This document shows positions 61,453 to 64,000 of a DNA stretch of 64,000 nt, piece by piece. Positions within the stretch are counted from its first letter, which is position 1. Each line of letters opens with the position of its first letter. The notes below the pieces were generated by a model. The model was not told the DNA's origin, searched no databases, and was given only the letters and a program-made list of their open reading frames with translations. Source of the DNA: Parafrankia irregularis (GTDB lineage: Bacteria; Actinomycetota; Actinomycetes; Frankiales; Frankiaceae); NCBI RefSeq assembly GCF_001536285.1, contig NZ_FAOZ01000007.1, positions 13,360 to 77,359 on the forward strand, written 5' to 3'. Made by a program: the position numbers and the translations under genes.

Positions 61453-64000
61453 GTGTGGATTGTTCTGGTTGACCATTCGGCGTCCATGGCGCGGCCGTTC
61501 GCCGTTGATTCTGCCCGCCCGCTGTTCGGGCGCCGTAGAGATGGCCGTGCGCGGGCCCGAACGCGGGCATTCCCCGCCGCCGGGCGTCGCCGGGTGCGGC
61601 TGGCCGAGGAACTCGCCAGATCCACGCAGTCCGCTGGCCGGCCCGATTCCGATAACCGGCCGCAGGGCCAGTCGGGAACCACGGAAGCGGACTCGAATCA
61701 GCACGGACGGTCCGGCCGCGGCAAGCTCGATGTCGCGGTCGAGAGCGTGTCGAACACACTGGCCGAGCTGCCGCCGGCCCTGCCCACGGTGCTGGTGGGC
61801 TTCACCGACTCCGCGGATGTCGTGTACGAGGGGCGCGCCGGCGATCGGGCCACCTTCGAACGGACGATGCGCACCGCCACCGCCACCGCGCCGGGCGCCG
61901 ACGCCGGAATCGGCGCGGGCGCAGGCAGCGCTGCTGCTGGGAGCGGCAGTGGTGAGGCGACCGTGGCCTCCGCGTTGGAACGGGCCTGGCGCCACCTGGC
62001 CGGGCTCGAGCAGCAGCCGGCCTTCGCCCGCCTGCTGCTGGTCACCGATGACCTCACCGCTCCCGGTGACCTGCTCCAGGCCGCCTACGACTGTGCGCAT
62101 GCGGGCATCACCGTCGACGTGGTCGTCCTCGACGGATCGCCGCGTGCTGCCGAGCTGGCCGAAGTGATCGTCAAGGTCACCGGCGGAACCTGGGAGGCGG
62201 CCCCGGGGGAGGAGGACCTCGGCCGCGCCATCTCCGCGGCCGGCCGCCGTGTCGCCCAGCAGTCGCTGCAGCGCGAAGCGGGCCCGGCCGGCGCGGTGCC
62301 AGGGCAGGCGCTGCCCAGCCCCACCGCACGGGCGTCGCGCCCGGATGCCCAGGCGGCGGTGGTCCAGCCGGATCCGGATCCGCAGCCCGAACCGCCGCTG
62401 GAACCACAGCCGAAGTCGGGTCCGCGGCCGGAGCTGGAGCTGGAGCCGGAACCGCAGCTGGAGCCGGAACCGCAGTCGCGGCCGGAGTCGGCTCCGGCCG
62501 CCGGGGAGTTCGTCGTCCGGCAGCCTGCCGCTGTCTCGGTCACCGGCTGGTATCCGGTCCTGGTCACCGTGCCGCCGGCGGCCGACGGGATCGCGTCCGG
62601 TACCTGGATCGAGATCGTTCCCAGCGCGTCCGGCCTGCGGTTCCGTCCCGCTCGCCGCGTTGTCGAGTGGGAGGGCACCGCGCAGACCGCGTCGTTCGAG
62701 GTCGCCGCGACGGCGGGTGGTGACGCGCGGCAACGGCGTATCGGGCAGGTGGAGGTCAGCGTGGGCGGGCTGCCGATCGCGCAGCTTCCGCTGGATCTCA
62801 CGGTCGAGGACAGCGAGGTGGCGGATTCCGCCGCGGCCGGCGAGCCGGCGGTGTCGTCGGGGCTGCCGCAGGTCGTCGTCCGGTCGGGCGCGATGTTCCG
62901 TGAAGTGTACGGATCGTATGCGTCGAGTGATGCCGAGATCGTGCGCCGCTTCCGCGAGAACTATCAGAGCCTGGGTATCACGCTCTTCCTCGACGGGTTC
63001 GACACGCCTGGTCCCCGGGAATGGAAGCCCGAGCTCGAAGCCGCCATCGAACGTGCTGATCTGTTCGGGCTTTTCTGGTCGGAGGCCAGCGCGGTGTCCG
63101 GCTATGTGGAGACCGAATGGCGCCGCGCGCTGGAGGTCGCGGGCTCCCGGGGTTCCCTCGACGCCTTCGTCTGCCCGATGAGCTGGACCCCGTCGGTGCC
63201 CGCCCCGCCGCCGCCGCTGGCCGAGCTTCGGCTGCGCCGGATGGATCCCTGGTCGTCCGCGCTGGTGGCGCGCCAGGGCCTGCGGCGCGAGTCCGGCGAG
63301 GCGGTGAGCGGCGAGGGTGAGGCCGGGGAGTTCGGTGTGGCGACAGGGGTCGATCTCGCGGAGTTCGGAGTGGCCGCGGGTTCCGAGCCGGAGGAGTTCG
63401 GGATGGAGACCGGTCCCGAGCTGGGCGATCTCGGTGTGGCCGCGGGTTCCGAGCCGGCGCAGCCAGGCCGGCCCGTCGGGGCCTCGGAGCAGACCGAGGT
63501 GCCCACCGCGGCCGAACCCGCCGGTTCCGGTCCTGTTGCTGGCCTTGGTCCCGTTGCTGGTTCCGGTCCCGCTGCGGGTTTCGGTCCCATGGCCGGATCT
63601 GGGCCCGCCGCCGGTCCACCGCCGGTGGGGCCTCGGCGTGTCGACGTCACCTTCCCGGTCTTCACGCTGGTGCCGACGCTGGCGAACGGCAACGTGGAAC
63701 GGATCGGGGAGTCGCTGCGCACGATCGTCCCGTTCCTGGAGGACCTCACCGGCCTGCGGTACTACCCGCCGCCGACCTACGTCACGGATGACACGACGGC
63801 CACCCGCCTGCGCCGCACCTGTGAACCGGACGCGCGTTTCCTGGCGGAGGAACAGGCCGGCGAGGTCGCGCCCGGGGTCCTCGATGCCGGTGAGGAGGAG
63901 CTGGTCGAACGGGTCCGTGAGCTCCTGCTGACGTTCGGGGCCCATGTCGTCGACGTCGGCCCCGACACCGATCTCGTGCATGTGCGGCGGGAGGCGATGG
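61453..64000 (+). CDS. VWA-TIR multidomain protein, 3' truncated by the window
   Basis: Open from GTG 61453 (AGGGGGGAG about 9 bp upstream) to the window edge: 849 codons, no stop when read base by base. Residues 1-250: von Willebrand A fold starting VWIVLVDHSASM (MIDAS DxSxS), VLVGFTDSADVV, RLLLVTDDLTAPGDL; a variable basic insert at about 15-90. Residues 275-355: Pro/Glu/Gln-rich linker. 355-460: beta-sandwich-like region (FVVRQPAAVSVTGWYPVLV, LPLDLTVED). 481-560: TIR domain, VYGSYASSDAEIVRRFREN, LGITLFLDGF, IERADLFGLFWSEAS, YVETEWRRALE (candidate catalytic Glu). 600-715: Glu/Gly/Pro/Ala repeats. From 717: conserved-looking RRVDVTFPVFTLVPTL, GLRYYPPPTYV, unrecognised. Probably a conflict/defence or signalling protein; TIR may cleave NAD+. 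LigD-Pol lies 99 bp upstream on the same strand. Confidence 0.8.
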   Translation, partial: MWIVLVDHSASMARPFAVDSARPLFGRRRDGRARARTRAFPAAGRRRVRLAEELARSTQSAGRPDSDNRPQGQSGTTEADSNQHGRSGRGKLDVAVESVSNTLAELPPALPTVLVGFTDSADVVYEGRAGDRATFERTMRTATATAPGADAGIGAGAGSAAAGSGSGEATVASALERAWRHLAGLEQQPAFARLLLVTDDLTAPGDLLQAAYDCAHAGITVDVVVLDGSPRAAELAEVIVKVTGGTWEAAPGEEDLGRAISAAGRRVAQQSLQREAGPAGAVPGQALPSPTARASRPDAQAAVVQPDPDPQPEPPLEPQPKSGPRPELELEPEPQLEPEPQSRPESAPAAGEFVVRQPAAVSVTGWYPVLVTVPPAADGIASGTWIEIVPSASGLRFRPARRVVEWEGTAQTASFEVAATAGGDARQRRIGQVEVSVGGLPIAQLPLDLTVEDSEVADSAAAGEPAVSSGLPQVVVRSGAMFREVYGSYASSDAEIVRRFRENYQSLGITLFLDGFDTPGPREWKPELEAAIERADLFGLFWSEASAVSGYVETEWRRALEVAGSRGSLDAFVCPMSWTPSVPAPPPPLAELRLRRMDPWSSALVARQGLRRESGEAVSGEGEAGEFGVATGVDLAEFGVAAGSEPEEFGMETGPELGDLGVAAGSEPAQPGRPVGASEQTEVPTAAEPAGSGPVAGLGPVAGSGPAAGFGPMAGSGPAAGPPPVGPRRVDVTFPVFTLVPTLANGNVERIGESLRTIVPFLEDLTGLRYYPPPTYVTDDTTATRLRRTCEPDARFLAEEQAGEVAPGVLDAGEEELVERVRELLLTFGAHVVDVGPDTDLVHVRREAM

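Noticed and set aside
59911-63981. 1356-codon open frame on the minus strand
   Set aside because: It lies antisense to the VWA-TIR, LigD-Pol and part of the APH/ATPase frames, has no recognisable domain and an Arg/Gly-rich composition typical of GC-bias shadows.

Overview
The window is very GC-rich DNA with strong third-position GC bias, many GTG/TTG starts and long spurious antisense frames. Together with a geosmin-synthase locus, an SsgA-like protein, a modular type I PKS, an EshA-type (family 2B) encapsulin, Tat-exported enzymes and an NHEJ polymerase, this indicates a morphologically complex actinomycete. Frankiaceae or a relative is my best guess, by inference only. I saw no rRNA, tRNA, CRISPR array or intact insertion sequence.

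Layout. 1-12.1 kb: the right-hand end of a modular type I PKS, left-truncated by the window. It carries KS(C-term)-AT-KR-ACP / KS-AT-(dead DH)-KR-ACP, then a short protein of docking helix, KS and inactive AT with no ACP or TE. 12.2-20.5 kb: a DUF574-type methyltransferase, a hypothetical, an alpha/beta hydrolase, an MprF-like aminoacyl-phosphatidylglycerol synthase next to an antigen-85-like esterase, and a Tat-exported PhoD phosphatase. 21.3-25.5 kb: a perfect hairpin, an encapsulin 2B shell gene and a geosmin synthase gene interrupted by an in-frame TAA. 25.5-32.6 kb: a DHA2-type MFS pump divergent from an HSL-type esterase, an exonuclease-BRCT-TerD fusion, an aldo/keto reductase and a PPOX-fold protein. 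32.7-37.2 kb: an uncharacterised three-gene minus-strand operon (HAD phosphatase, 947-aa protein, His/Asp-rich membrane protein). 37.9-44.4 kb: a methyltransferase, a methyltransferase fragment, an SDR, a twin sensor kinase and a Tat-exported amidohydrolase.

45.2-52.6 kb: a HEAT-repeat/MerR operon with a perfect operator, divergent from a type II thioesterase; a pore protein with RCK modules on both sides; a DUF2236 protein; a small WWC-motif protein; an SsgA-like protein. 52.6-53.8 kb: a decayed stretch with at least one frameshifted HTH pseudogene. 53.8-56.0 kb: a secreted DPTKT-repeat protein, a DUF2975-XRE pair with two palindromic operators, and a hypothetical. 56.4-61.4 kb: a DevS-like GAF sensor kinase and an Rv2004c-like APH/ATPase (a pairing reminiscent of the mycobacterial DosR dormancy regulon), then a stand-alone LigD polymerase domain. 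61.45 kb to the edge: a large open frame encoding a VWA-(beta domain)-TIR multidomain protein, cut by the window.

Most noteworthy are the encapsulin-geosmin synthase pair with its nonsense codon and DKTA-repeat insertion, the VWA-TIR protein, the exonuclease-BRCT-TerD fusion, a 52-nt palindromic element present twice (37.4 and 56.2 kb), and the ACP-less KS-AT(dead) at the end of the PKS.
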